Source of the DNA: Pseudomonas zanjanensis | Lineage (GTDB): Bacteria; Pseudomonadota; Gammaproteobacteria; Pseudomonadales; Pseudomonadaceae | Length of the DNA: 64,000 bases | Direction: 5' to 3' | NCBI RefSeq assembly: GCF_014268745.2 | Contig: NZ_JABWRB020000002.1 | Span: forward strand, 558,001 to 622,000 | Shown here: positions 9,002 through 17,755 of the stretch, one piece after another | How positions within the stretch are numbered: the stretch's first letter is position 1 | Layout of the letters: every line of letters starts with the position of its first letter | Made by a program: the position numbers and the translations under genes | The notes under the pieces: generated by a model | The model's input: only the letters and a program-made list of their open reading frames with translations | Databases searched by the model: none | What the model was told of the DNA's origin: nothing

Positions 9002-9105
9002 TGTGGCGAGGGAGCTTGCTCCCGCTGGGGCGCGAAGCGGCCCCAAAACTAACAGGCTTTTCACGACTGCTTCGCAGTCGAGCGGGAGCAAGCTCCCTCG
9101 CCACA
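9002..9105. repeat. REPIN, family B
   Basis: Arms TGTGGCGAGGGAGCTTGCTC and complement, with inner CCGCTGGGGCGCGAAGCGG and AGTCGAGCGGG parts. Lies in the 240-bp gap between valS and the upstream small gene. Confidence 0.9.
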
Positions 9106-9131
9106 AAAGCAACCACAACCGGGTTACCGGG

Positions 9132-9509
9132 TTATTCGTACTGGCTGAGCAACCGCTCCATTCGCGCATCCAGCCGGCGCTTGATCTCGGTTTCGATGTG
9201 CGGGGCGAAGTCGTCGATGACGTCTTGCATGATCAACTGCGCGGCAGCGCGCAATTCGCGGTCCAGGTGCAGCAGGGCGTCGGGGCCCTTGGCTTCGGCC
9301 TTGGCGGCAGGCTCGGGTTCGGGCTGGCCGTTGATCGGATCGAACAACAGGGGAATCTGTTCGTCATGCACCGGCTCATGAGCAGGCTCATGCACGACCG
9401 TGTCGGTCAGCAGCGGTGGTTGGAGGTTGTCGTCGCCGAGCAGTTGGCGGATCGACTCAAGGTCATCCAGCAGGTGCGCGGGCTTTTGTGGCGATTTTGG
9501 AGTGTCCAT
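9132..9509 (-). CDS. Conserved hypothetical protein between holC and valS
   Basis: A 125-residue soluble, acidic protein that I do not recognise functionally, although a small gene is typically found at this place in pseudomonads. The N-terminal part has an L-D-D-L-E-S-I-R-Q-L-L helix followed by a Pro/Glu-rich linker (residues ~30-75). The C-terminal ~45 residues (DRELRAAAQLIMQDVIDDFA, then PHIETEIKRRLDARMERLL) form one predicted amphipathic helix region. It starts 8 bp after the holC stop, so the two are co-transcribed and may be translationally linked, which hints at a DNA polymerase-related or housekeeping role (inference only). Confidence 0.75.
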   Translation of the reverse strand: MDTPKSPQKPAHLLDDLESIRQLLGDDNLQPPLLTDTVVHEPAHEPVHDEQIPLLFDPINGQPEPEPAAKAEAKGPDALLHLDRELRAAAQLIMQDVIDDFAPHIETEIKRRLDARMERLLSQYE

Positions 9510-9517
9510 CGTAGGGC

Positions 9518-9946
9518 TCAGAGTCGCTGTAAACGGTGGTCTTGCAGAGGATAGCCCTGTTCGCGGTAGAAACGGAAACTCTCCCGCGCGGCTTGTCGAA
9601 TGGCCGGGTCTTCCACCACCACTTCCGCCACACGGGCGAAGCGCTGGGCAAAGGCCGGTACTTTCAGGTCGAGGTTGACCAACAGGTCCTGGTGCTGACC
9701 GCAGTCATTCCCCAGTCCCAGCACGATCAGGCCCTCGGGTTCGCTTTCGGCCGGGCCGTGGGGCACGAAGCTCTCGCCCTTGAATGCCCACAGCCGTGCG
9801 TCCAGGTCCTCGCGCTGGGTGGCATCGCTGCAATGCAGGTAAATGCGGTGTCCCATGCGCCAAGCCTTTTCGGTGAGCTTGCAGGCGAAATCCAGCCGCG
9901 CCGACGGATCGGCGCTGGGCAGGATATAAAAATCGACTTTGGTCAT
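9518..9946 (-). CDS. holC: DNA polymerase III subunit chi
   Basis: A 142-residue chi subunit of the clamp-loader assembly, which links the replisome to single-stranded DNA-binding protein. It starts MTKVDFYILPSADPSARLDF, and contains RMGHRIYLHCSDATQREDLD and LWAFKGESFVPHG, all typical of HolC. The ATG at 9946 gives the family length; the frame runs 15 codons further upstream without family similarity. Lies between pepA and a small conserved gene, all on the minus strand upstream of valS, the usual pseudomonad order. Confidence 0.95.
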   Translation of the reverse strand: MTKVDFYILPSADPSARLDFACKLTEKAWRMGHRIYLHCSDATQREDLDARLWAFKGESFVPHGPAESEPEGLIVLGLGNDCGQHQDLLVNLDLKVPAFAQRFARVAEVVVEDPAIRQAARESFRFYREQGYPLQDHRLQRL

Positions 9947-10006
9947 TGCGGTTCCTGAGCCGTCGATGACGCCACCCGAGGGCGACGCCAACGACGGTCA
10001 TTGGTG

Positions 10007-11497
10007 TCAGGCCTTGGCGCGGTCCAACAGGTACTGGGTCAGCAGGGGCACCGGACGACCGGTGGCGCCCTTGTCCTTGCCGCCGCTGGTCCAGGCCGTG
10101 CCGGCGATGTCCAGGTGAGCCCAGTTCAGGTTCTTGGTGAAGCGCGACAGGAAGCAGGCCGCGGTAATGGTCCCGGCTTTCGGGCCGCCGATGTTGGCGA
10201 TGTCGGCGAACGGGCTGTCCAGTTGTTCCTGGTACTCGTCGAACAGTGGCAACTGCCAGGCGCGGTCGTCGGCTTGCTGGCCGGCGCTGAGCAGTTGGCC
10301 GATCAGCTCGTCGTTATTACCCAGCAGGCCCGAGGTGTGGGCGCCGAGGGCGACGACGCAGGCGCCGGTCAGGGTCGCGATGTCGATCACCGCTTGCGGC
10401 TTGAAGCGTTCGGAGTAGGTGAGGGCGTCACACAGCACCAGGCGGCCTTCGGCGTCGGTGTTGAGGATTTCCACGGTCTGGCCGCTCATGGTGGTGACGA
10501 TGTCGCCCGGACGCGAAGCCGTGCCGCTGGGCATGTTCTCGGCGCAGGCCAGGATGCACACCAGGTTGATCGGCAGTTGCAGTTCGAGCACGGCGCGCAG
10601 GGTGCCGAACACGCTCGCGGCGCCGCCCATGTCGTACTTCATTTCATCCATGCCGGCGCCCGGCTTGAGGCTGATGCCGCCGGTGTCGAAGGTGATGCCC
10701 TTGCCGACCAGTGCGTACGGCTTCTCGGACTTCTTGCCGCCGTTGTATTGCATGACGATCAGGCGTGGTGGCTGGGCGCTGCCCTGGCCCACGGCATAGA
10801 ACGAACCCATGCCCAGGTCCTTGATCTTCTTCTCGTCGAAGACTTCGACTTTCAGGCCCTTGAACGCTTTGCCCAGTGCCTTGGCCTGTTCGCCCATGAA
10901 GGTCGGGTGGCAGATGTTCGGCGGCAGGTTGCCCAGGTCACGGGTGAACGCCATGCCATTGGCAATCGCGGTGGCGTGGGTCACGGCGCGCTGGACTTCA
11001 GCCTGGGCGGCCTTGATGGTCAGCAGGGTGATTTTCTTCAGGGCGCGAGGTTCGGCTTTCTGGCTCTTGAACTGGTCGAATTGATATTCGCCGTCCACCA
11101 GGGTTTCGGCCAGCAGGCGATTCTTGCCGTAGCTGTCGCGGCCCTTGACCACCAACTCGTCCAGCGCCAGGACGGCATCACCGCCGCCGAGGCCTTTAAG
11201 GGTGGCCAACACGCCGGCGATGATTTTACGGAACGGACGGTCGCCCAGTTCGGCGTCCTTGCCCACGCCCACCAGCAGCACGCGCTCGGCCTTGAGGTTG
11301 GGCAGGCTGTGCAGCAGCAGGCTCTGGCCGACCTTGCCGGCCAGGTCGCCGCGCTTGAGCACGGCGCTGATGGCCCCGCCGCTCAGGCTGTCAAGCTGGG
11401 TGGCGACGACGCCGAGCTGGCGGTTTTCGCCGACGGCAACCACCAGCGTGGCGGTTTTCAACGTTTCTGGGCTGACGCTTTTTACAACCAGTTCCAT
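10007..11497 (-). CDS. pepA: Leucyl aminopeptidase (M17)
   Basis: A 496-residue cytosolic dizinc aminopeptidase that releases N-terminal residues from peptides; in some bacteria PepA also binds DNA. The N-domain begins MELVVKSVSPETLKTATLVV. The catalytic domain carries the metal-ligand segments VGKGITFDTGGISLKPG, DMGGAASVFGTLRAV and the M17 signature NTDAEGRLVLCDALTY. First gene of the minus-strand pepA-holC group and divergent from lptF. An upstream extension of the frame to 11638 lacks family similarity. Confidence 0.97.
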   Translation of the reverse strand: MELVVKSVSPETLKTATLVVAVGENRQLGVVATQLDSLSGGAISAVLKRGDLAGKVGQSLLLHSLPNLKAERVLLVGVGKDAELGDRPFRKIIAGVLATLKGLGGGDAVLALDELVVKGRDSYGKNRLLAETLVDGEYQFDQFKSQKAEPRALKKITLLTIKAAQAEVQRAVTHATAIANGMAFTRDLGNLPPNICHPTFMGEQAKALGKAFKGLKVEVFDEKKIKDLGMGSFYAVGQGSAQPPRLIVMQYNGGKKSEKPYALVGKGITFDTGGISLKPGAGMDEMKYDMGGAASVFGTLRAVLELQLPINLVCILACAENMPSGTASRPGDIVTTMSGQTVEILNTDAEGRLVLCDALTYSERFKPQAVIDIATLTGACVVALGAHTSGLLGNNDELIGQLLSAGQQADDRAWQLPLFDEYQEQLDSPFADIANIGGPKAGTITAACFLSRFTKNLNWAHLDIAGTAWTSGGKDKGATGRPVPLLTQYLLDRAKA

Positions 11498-11808
11498 GTC
11501 CGGATCCCTGAATGAATGGTCAAGAGGCCAGGCGCCGAAACAATGGCGCGCTGAACAGCTGTCTTCTATATAAAAGAAGCGCCGGTACTTGCCGGCGACA
11601 AAGGCCGCAGTTTGAACCCCGGCGCCCGAGCCTGACAACCCTCGGCGCCCCTAACTTTTCGGCTTTGAGCAGCGGGTTAAAGCGTGCGAAGTGACAGGCG
11701 CCTTCAATCACAGGATAATGCGGCTCTTTTTTCGGCGGCTCGCAATATGAGTCGGCTCGATACGTTTCTTGTTCGGCCGCCTAGCCTGACAATCGTGGAG
11801 TGTCTGGT

Positions 11809-12930
11809 TTGATCGTCTTTCGTTATCTGTCCCGCGAAGTCCTGCTGACCCTGAGCGCCGTCAGCGCCGTGCTGCTGGTCATCATCATGAGCGGGCGCTT
11901 CATCAAATACCTCGCCCAGGCAGCCTCCGGTGCCCTGGATCCGGGTTCACTGTTCCTGATCATGGGGTTCCGCCTGCCCGGCTTCCTGCAATTGATCCTG
12001 CCGCTGGGGTTGTTCCTCGGCATTTTGCTGGCCTACGGGCGCTTGTACCTGGACAGCGAAATGACCGTGCTGTCGGCCACCGGCATGAGCCAGCAACGCC
12101 TGTTTCGCATGACGCTGTTCCCGGCCACCTTGGTGGCGCTGGTGGTGGCGTGGCTGAGCCTGAGCCTGTCGCCCCAGGGCGCCAACCAATTCCAGCTGCT
12201 GATCAACCAGCAGGACGCCATGACCGAATTCGATACCCTGGTACCAGGGCGCTTCCAGGCCCTGCGCGACGGCACCCGGGTGACCTACACCGAACAGCTC
12301 TCGGATGACCGGGTCGACCTGGGCGGCGTCTTCATCACGCAAAAGAATGTGTCTGCGGACACCAAGAAGGACCGTGGTATTTCCGTGCTGGTGGCCGAGA
12401 AGGGCCGGCAGGAAATCAACCCCGACGGCAACCGCTACCTGATCCTGGAAAATGGCTATCGCTACGACGGCAAGCCAGGGCAGGCCGATTACCGGGCCAT
12501 CAAGTACGACACCTATGGCGTGCTGCTGCCCAAGCCCGAGGTCAGCGACGAAGTCACCGACCGCGACGCGATGCCGACCGCCAGCTTGCTGGGCAACGAA
12601 GACATTCGCGCCCGCACCGAGCTGCAATGGCGCCTGTCGCTGCCGCTGCTGGTATTCATCGTGACCCTCATGGCGGTCCCGCTGTCGCGGGTCAACCCGC
12701 GCCAGGGCCGTTTCCTCAAGTTACTGCCGGCGATTCTCCTGTATATGGCTTACCTGACCATCCTGATTTCCGCCCGCGGCGCATTGGAGAAGGGCAAGAT
12801 CCCGCCGGCGCTGGGCTTGTGGTGGGTGCACGGCATCTTCCTGGCCATCGGCCTGGGGCTGCTCTATTGGGAGCCGCTGCGCCTGAAGCTGGCCAGCCGT
12901 CGCAGTGCGATGGAGGTGGCCCGTGGTTAA
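11809..12930 (+). CDS. lptF: LPS export ABC transporter permease LptF
   Basis: A 373-residue inner-membrane permease that, with LptG and the ATPase LptB, extracts lipopolysaccharide and sends it to the LptC-A-D bridge. Three N-terminal membrane helices (residues ~10-125), a periplasmic beta-jellyroll (~130-260), and three C-terminal helices (~270-355) follow the family plan. The start is a TTG at 11809, giving MIVFRYLSREVLLTLS, the family N-terminus, with GGAG at 11797-11800; a GTG three codons upstream is the only alternative. It overlaps lptG by 8 bp. Confidence 0.95.
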   Translation: MIVFRYLSREVLLTLSAVSAVLLVIIMSGRFIKYLAQAASGALDPGSLFLIMGFRLPGFLQLILPLGLFLGILLAYGRLYLDSEMTVLSATGMSQQRLFRMTLFPATLVALVVAWLSLSLSPQGANQFQLLINQQDAMTEFDTLVPGRFQALRDGTRVTYTEQLSDDRVDLGGVFITQKNVSADTKKDRGISVLVAEKGRQEINPDGNRYLILENGYRYDGKPGQADYRAIKYDTYGVLLPKPEVSDEVTDRDAMPTASLLGNEDIRARTELQWRLSLPLLVFIVTLMAVPLSRVNPRQGRFLKLLPAILLYMAYLTILISARGALEKGKIPPALGLWWVHGIFLAIGLGLLYWEPLRLKLASRRSAMEVARG

Positions 12931-13984
12931 ACTCGACCGCTACATCGGCAGCAGCGTGTTCATGGCGATCCTCGCAGTGCTGGGGATCATCCTTGGCCTG
13001 GCGACCTTGTTTGCCTTCATCGATGAAATGAGCGACGTCAGCGATACCTACACCCTGATGGACGTGGCGAGCTATGTGCTGCTGACCGCGCCACGCCGTC
13101 TGTACGACATGCTGCCGATGGCCGCGCTGATCGGCTGCCTGATCGGCCTGGGCAGCCTGGCCAGTAACAGCGAACTGACCATCATGCGCGCCGCCGGCGT
13201 GTCCATTGGTCGGATTGTCTGGGCGGTGATGAAGCCCATGCTGGTGTTGATGCTGGTGGGCCTGCTGATCGGTGAGTACATCGCCCCGGCCACCGAAAAC
13301 ACCGCCCAGGCCAACCGCTCCCTGGCCCAGGGCGGCGGTGATGCGCAAAGCGCCAAGCACGGCCTGTGGCACCGCCAGGGCGACGAGTTCATCCACATCA
13401 ACTCCGTCCAACCCAACGGCATTCTGTACGGCGTGACCCGTTATCGCTTTGACGAGCAGCGGCACATGCTGTCGTCGAGCTTCGCCAAGCGCGCGCATTT
13501 CGTCAAGGACCACTGGCAACTGAGGGATGTGACCACCACGCTGTTCCATGACAAACGCACCGAGGTGGTCGCCGCCCGGAAGGAGCGTTGGAATGTGTCG
13601 ATCAGTCCGGAGTTGCTCAGCACCGTGGTAATGGCGCCGGAGTCCTTGTCGATTACCGGTTTGTGGGGGTACATCCACTACCTGGCGGACCAGGGTCTGA
13701 ATAACGGCCGCTATTGGCTGGCTTTTTGGGTCAAGGTGTTGCAACCGCTGGTCACTGCCGCCCTGGTGTTGATGGCGATTTCCTTCATTTTCGGCCCGTT
13801 GCGTTCGGTGACCCTGGGGCAACGGGTATTTACCGGCGTGCTGGTGGGCTTCACCTTCCGTATCGCCCAGGATCTGCTGGGGCCGTCGAGCCTGGTGTTC
13901 GGTTTCTCGCCGCTGTTTGCGGTGCTGGTGCCGGCCGGTATCTGCGCGCTGGCCGGGCTCTGGCTGTTGCGTCGGGCGGGTTGA
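12923..13984 (+). CDS. lptG: LPS export ABC transporter permease LptG
   Basis: A 353-residue partner of LptF with the same 3 helices, periplasmic jellyroll, 3 helices plan (helices near residues 10-35, 60-85, 100-120 and 270-350). It begins VVKLDRYIGSSVFMAIL at a GTG (12923) lying inside the lptF stop region, preceded by GGAGG at 12911-12915, so translation is coupled. The longer frame from 12905 adds only six lptF-overlapping codons. It is required for moving LPS from the inner membrane. Confidence 0.95.
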   Translation: MVKLDRYIGSSVFMAILAVLGIILGLATLFAFIDEMSDVSDTYTLMDVASYVLLTAPRRLYDMLPMAALIGCLIGLGSLASNSELTIMRAAGVSIGRIVWAVMKPMLVLMLVGLLIGEYIAPATENTAQANRSLAQGGGDAQSAKHGLWHRQGDEFIHINSVQPNGILYGVTRYRFDEQRHMLSSSFAKRAHFVKDHWQLRDVTTTLFHDKRTEVVAARKERWNVSISPELLSTVVMAPESLSITGLWGYIHYLADQGLNNGRYWLAFWVKVLQPLVTAALVLMAISFIFGPLRSVTLGQRVFTGVLVGFTFRIAQDLLGPSSLVFGFSPLFAVLVPAGICALAGLWLLRRAG

Positions 13985-14012
13985 TTCAGTTTCGTCGTGG
14001 CTAGGGAGCTTC

Positions 14013-14137
14013 TGTGGCGAGGGAGCTTGCTCCCGCTGGACTGCGCAGCAGTCCCCTGCAGCCTGCCTGACACATCGCCGTGGCGCATAATCGAGGGGCC
14101 GCTTCGCAGCCCAGCGGGAGCAAGCTCCCTCGCCACA
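14013..14137. repeat. REPIN, family B
   Basis: Arms TGTGGCGAGGGAGCTTGCTC and complement, 125 bp, with an inner GACTGCGCAGCAGTC palindrome. Lies between lptG and lepA. Confidence 0.9.
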
Positions 14138-14220
14138 CGTGACGCTTGCGCGGTGTATCAGGTACAATTCCCGGCTATTTTTCGGCGGGCCATGCCTGCA
14201 GCCTTTTTGAGTGTTGATCC

Positions 14221-16020
14221 GTGAGTGATTTGAGTCATATCCGCAATTTCTCCATCATCGCCCACATTGACCATGGCAAGTCGACGCTGGCTGATCGCTT
14301 CATCCAGATGTGCGGCGGCCTGGCCGAGCGTGAAATGGAAGCCCAGGTCCTGGACTCCATGGACCTCGAGCGTGAGCGCGGGATCACCATCAAGGCCCAT
14401 AGCGTTACCCTCTACTACAAGGCTCGCGACGGCGTCACCTATCAGCTGAACTTCATCGATACCCCCGGCCACGTCGACTTCACCTATGAAGTCAGCCGGT
14501 CGCTGGCGGCCTGTGAAGGCGCATTGCTGGTGGTCGACGCTGGCCAGGGCGTTGAAGCCCAGTCGGTTGCCAACTGCTACACGGCCATCGAGCAGGGCCT
14601 GGAAGTCATGCCGGTGCTGAACAAGATCGACCTGCCCCAGGCCGATCCGGACCGCGTGAAGGAAGAAATCGAGAAAATCATCGGCATCGACGCCACGGAC
14701 GCGGTCACCTGCAGCGCCAAGACCGGCCTGGGCGTCGACGAAGTGCTTGAGCGCCTGGTCGCCACTATTCCTGCACCGACCGGCAATATCGAAGATCCGC
14801 TGCAAGCGTTGATCATCGACTCCTGGTTCGACAACTACCTGGGCGTGGTCTCCCTGGTTCGCGTGCGCCATGGCCGCGTGAAGAAAGGCGACAAGATCCT
14901 GGTCAAGTCCACCGGCAAGATCCACCTGGTGGACAGCGTTGGTGTCTTCAACCCGAAACACACCGCCACCGTCGACCTGAAGGCCGGTGAAGTGGGCTTC
15001 ATCATCGCCGGTATCAAGGACATCCACGGGGCGCCGGTCGGCGACACCCTGACCTTGAGCTCTACCCCCGACGTCGATGTGCTGCCAGGCTTCAAACGCA
15101 TCCAGCCGCAGGTCTACGCCGGCCTGTTCCCGGTCAGCTCCGACGACTTCGAGGATTTCCGCGAAGCGCTGCAAAAGCTGACCCTGAACGACTCGTCGCT
15201 GCAGTACACCCCGGAAAGCTCCGACGCCCTGGGCTTCGGTTTCCGTTGCGGGTTCCTTGGCATGCTGCACATGGAAATCATCCAGGAGCGCCTGGAGCGC
15301 GAGTACGACCTGGACCTGATCACCACGGCGCCGACGGTAATCTTCGAACTGCTGCTCAAGAACGGCGAAACCATCTACGTCGACAACCCGTCCAAGTTGC
15401 CGGACCTGTCGGCCATCGAGGACATGCGCGAGCCGATCGTGCGGGCCAACATCCTTGTGCCTCAGGAGCACCTGGGTAACGTCATTACCCTGTGCATCGA
15501 GAAGCGCGGCGTGCAGCACGACATGCTGTTCCTCGGCACGCAGGTCCAGGTGACCTATGACCTGCCGATGAACGAAGTGGTGCTGGACTTCTTCGACCGT
15601 CTCAAATCCACCAGTCGCGGCTATGCTTCGCTGGACTATCATTTCGATCGTTACCAATCGGCTAATCTGGTAAAGCTGGATGTGCTGATCAACGGTGAGA
15701 AAGTCGATGCCCTGGCATTGATCGTGCACCGCGACAACGCGCACTACAAAGGTCGTGCATTGACCGAGAAGATGAAGGAACTGATTCCGCGGCAGATGTT
15801 CGATGTGGCAATCCAGGCCGCCATTGGCGGGCAGATTGTGGCGCGTACAACCGTCAAGGCGCTCAGAAAGAACGTATTGGCCAAATGCTACGGCGGCGAC
15901 GTCAGCCGTAAGCGCAAGCTGTTGGAAAAGCAGAAGGCCGGTAAAAAACGCATGAAGCAGGTCGGTAACGTGGAAATTCCACAGGAAGCCTTCCTCGCGG
16001 TGCTCAGGTTGGATAGTTAG
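14221..16020 (+). CDS. lepA: Translation elongation factor 4 (EF-4)
   Basis: A 599-residue GTPase that acts on the ribosome (back-translocation or initiation quality). Motifs seen: G1 AHIDHGKSTL, G2 region RERGITIKAHSVTL, G3 FIDTPGHVDF, G4 NKIDLP, and the LepA-specific C-terminal domain with RKRKLLEKQKAGKKRMKQVG. It starts at a GTG (14221) giving SDLSHIRNFSIIAHIDHGKS, the family N-terminus. The lepB gene follows after 5 bp, so the two form an operon, as in most proteobacteria. Confidence 0.97.
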   Translation: MSDLSHIRNFSIIAHIDHGKSTLADRFIQMCGGLAEREMEAQVLDSMDLERERGITIKAHSVTLYYKARDGVTYQLNFIDTPGHVDFTYEVSRSLAACEGALLVVDAGQGVEAQSVANCYTAIEQGLEVMPVLNKIDLPQADPDRVKEEIEKIIGIDATDAVTCSAKTGLGVDEVLERLVATIPAPTGNIEDPLQALIIDSWFDNYLGVVSLVRVRHGRVKKGDKILVKSTGKIHLVDSVGVFNPKHTATVDLKAGEVGFIIAGIKDIHGAPVGDTLTLSSTPDVDVLPGFKRIQPQVYAGLFPVSSDDFEDFREALQKLTLNDSSLQYTPESSDALGFGFRCGFLGMLHMEIIQERLEREYDLDLITTAPTVIFELLLKNGETIYVDNPSKLPDLSAIEDMREPIVRANILVPQEHLGNVITLCIEKRGVQHDMLFLGTQVQVTYDLPMNEVVLDFFDRLKSTSRGYASLDYHFDRYQSANLVKLDVLINGEKVDALALIVHRDNAHYKGRALTEKMKELIPRQMFDVAIQAAIGGQIVARTTVKALRKNVLAKCYGGDVSRKRKLLEKQKAGKKRMKQVGNVEIPQEAFLAVLRLDS

Positions 16021-16025
16021 GTCCT

Positions 16026-16880
16026 ATGTCGCTAAATTTCCCGCTGTTGCTGGTTATCGCCGTGTTTGTCTGCGGTCTGTTGGCGTTGCTTGATCTGTTG
16101 TTCCTGGCGCCTCGGCGCCGGGCGGCCATCGCCTCGTATCAGGGCAGCGTCAGCCAGCCTGATGGTGTGGTGATCGAAAAACTCAACAAGGAACCGCTGC
16201 TGGTCGAATACGGCAAGTCGTTCTTCCCGGTGCTGTTCATCGTGCTGGTGCTGCGTTCGTTCCTGGTGGAACCGTTCCAGATCCCGTCCGGCTCGATGAA
16301 GCCGACCCTGGATGTGGGCGATTTCATCCTGGTGAACAAGTTTTCCTACGGGATCCGCCTGCCGGTGATCGACAAGAAAGTCATCGAGGTGGGTGACCCG
16401 CAACGCGGCGATGTCATGGTGTTCCGCTTCCCTAGCGACCCGAACGTCAATTACATCAAGCGCGTGGTCGGCCTGCCGGGCGACACGATCCGCTACACCG
16501 CTGACAAGCGTTTGTTCGTCAATGGCGAATCGGTGGCCGAACAGTTGCTCGGCTCCGAGCCGGGGACGCTGGGCAGTGCCGAACTCTACCGGGAAAAACT
16601 CGGTGAGGCCGAACACCTGATCCGCAAGGAAATGAGCCGCTACCGCGCCGCGCCGGACCGTTCCTGGACCGTGCCGGCGGGGCACTATTTCATGATGGGC
16701 GACAACCGTGACAACTCCAACGACAGCCGTTACTGGGATGATCCGAACATTCCCAAGAACCTGCTGGGCATGGTCCCCGACCGGAACATCGTCGGCAAGG
16801 CCTTCGCGGTCTGGATGAGCTGGCCGGAACCCAAACTCAGTCACCTGCCGAATTTCTCGCGGGTTGGCCTGATCAAGTAA
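16026..16880 (+). CDS. lepB: Signal peptidase I
   Basis: A 284-residue inner-membrane serine protease that removes signal peptides from exported proteins. Two N-terminal membrane segments (residues ~3-25 and ~60-78) precede the catalytic Ser in IPSGSMKPTL and the catalytic Lys in NYIKRVVGLPGD. The C-terminal box GHYFMMGDNRDNSNDSRYW is present. Typical pseudomonad length. Follows lepA by 5 bp. Confidence 0.97.
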   Translation: MSLNFPLLLVIAVFVCGLLALLDLLFLAPRRRAAIASYQGSVSQPDGVVIEKLNKEPLLVEYGKSFFPVLFIVLVLRSFLVEPFQIPSGSMKPTLDVGDFILVNKFSYGIRLPVIDKKVIEVGDPQRGDVMVFRFPSDPNVNYIKRVVGLPGDTIRYTADKRLFVNGESVAEQLLGSEPGTLGSAELYREKLGEAEHLIRKEMSRYRAAPDRSWTVPAGHYFMMGDNRDNSNDSRYWDDPNIPKNLLGMVPDRNIVGKAFAVWMSWPEPKLSHLPNFSRVGLIK

Positions 16881-16887
16881 TCACCCA

Positions 16888-16920
16888 CGGCGCTGTTGAA
16901 CACAGCGCCGAATGCTTTTC
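16888..16920 (+). terminator. Stem-loop after lepB (possible terminator)
   Basis: Perfect 9-bp stem CGGCGCTGT / ACAGCGCCG with loop TGAAC (16897-16901), followed by AATGCTTTTC. The short T run makes it a weak or partial terminator between lepB and rnc. Confidence 0.55.
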
Positions 16921-16949
16921 TGGAGCCTGTACAAGGGTTGCCCGGAGGC

Positions 16950-17069
16950 ATGAAGCCAACGATAGTCAGGACGTCATTTTTGAACACAGCGTTAATTGTC
17001 CCAAGCCAACGGTGCCTTGCCGCCGTGGCGGTGGAATCCAGCCACGAACTCAGCGTGGGTAAACCGTGA
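16950..17069 (+). CDS. Possible 39-residue leader ORF overlapping rnc
   Basis: An ATG at 16950 preceded by a good CCGGAGG site opens a 39-codon frame (begins MKPTIVRTSFLNTALIVPSQ) whose TGA overlaps the GTG start of rnc by 4 bp (GTGA). I do not recognise the product. In P. aeruginosa a DUF4845-type gene (about 120 codons) occupies this place; P. putida lacks it. The ORF could be a decayed remnant of such a gene or a coupling peptide for rnc. Coding status is unproven. Confidence 0.35.
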   Translation: MKPTIVRTSFLNTALIVPSQRCLAAVAVESSHELSVGKP

Positions 17070-17755
17070 GCGTTTCTCTAAGCCGTCTCGAGCGTCAGCT
17101 CGGCTACACCTTCAAGGACCCGGACCTGATGCTCCTGGCCCTCACTCACCGCAGTTTTGCCGGGCGCAACAACGAACGCCTGGAATTCCTCGGTGACGCC
17201 ATCCTTAACTTCGTCGCTGGCGAGGCGTTGTTCGAGCGCTTCCCGCTGGCCCGCGAAGGCCAGTTGTCGCGTTTGCGCGCGCGACTGGTAAAAGGTGAGA
17301 CGCTGGCCGTATTGGCCCGTGGTTTCGACTTGGGCGATTACCTGCGCCTGGGCTCCGGTGAGTTGAAAAGCGGCGGTTTCCGGCGCGAGTCGATCCTGGC
17401 CGATGCCCTGGAAGCGTTGATTGGTGCGATCTACCTGGATTCAGGCATGGAAATGGCGCGCGAGCGCGTGCTGGCCTGGCTGACCTCCGAAATCGACAGC
17501 CTGACGCTGGTGGACACCAACAAGGACCCGAAGACCCGCTTGCAGGAATTCCTGCAATCGCGCAGTTGCGAACTGCCGCGCTACGAAGTGGTGGACATCC
17601 AGGGTGAGCCGCATTGCCGAACCTTCTTCGTCGAATGCGAAGTTGTCCTATTGAATGAAAAAAGCCGGGGTCAGGGTGTGAGTCGTCGTATTGCCGAACA
17701 GGTAGCGGCCGCCGCAGCACTGATTGCCCTGGGCGTGGAGAATGGCAATGACTGA
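17066..17755 (+). CDS. rnc: Ribonuclease III
   Basis: A 229-residue double-strand-specific RNase that processes rRNA precursors and regulatory duplexes. Residues ~1-150 are the nuclease domain with the signature NERLEFLGDAILNFV and the second acidic site ADALEALIGAIYLD. Residues ~155-225 are a dsRNA-binding domain (DPKTRLQEFLQSRS, and GVSRRIAEQVAAAAALIAL). Starts at GTG 17066, overlapping an upstream mini-ORF by 4 bp, and overlaps era by 8 bp, so rnc-era are translationally coupled. Confidence 0.96.
   Translation: MSVSLSRLERQLGYTFKDPDLMLLALTHRSFAGRNNERLEFLGDAILNFVAGEALFERFPLAREGQLSRLRARLVKGETLAVLARGFDLGDYLRLGSGELKSGGFRRESILADALEALIGAIYLDSGMEMARERVLAWLTSEIDSLTLVDTNKDPKTRLQEFLQSRSCELPRYEVVDIQGEPHCRTFFVECEVVLLNEKSRGQGVSRRIAEQVAAAAALIALGVENGND

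Noticed and set aside
12716..14167. 483-codon antisense frame over lptG
   Set aside because: Covers lptG and the following REPIN; product is Gln/His-rich with no fold.
14158..15744. 528-codon open frame opposite lepA
   Set aside because: Mirrors lepA codons; no motif or start signal.
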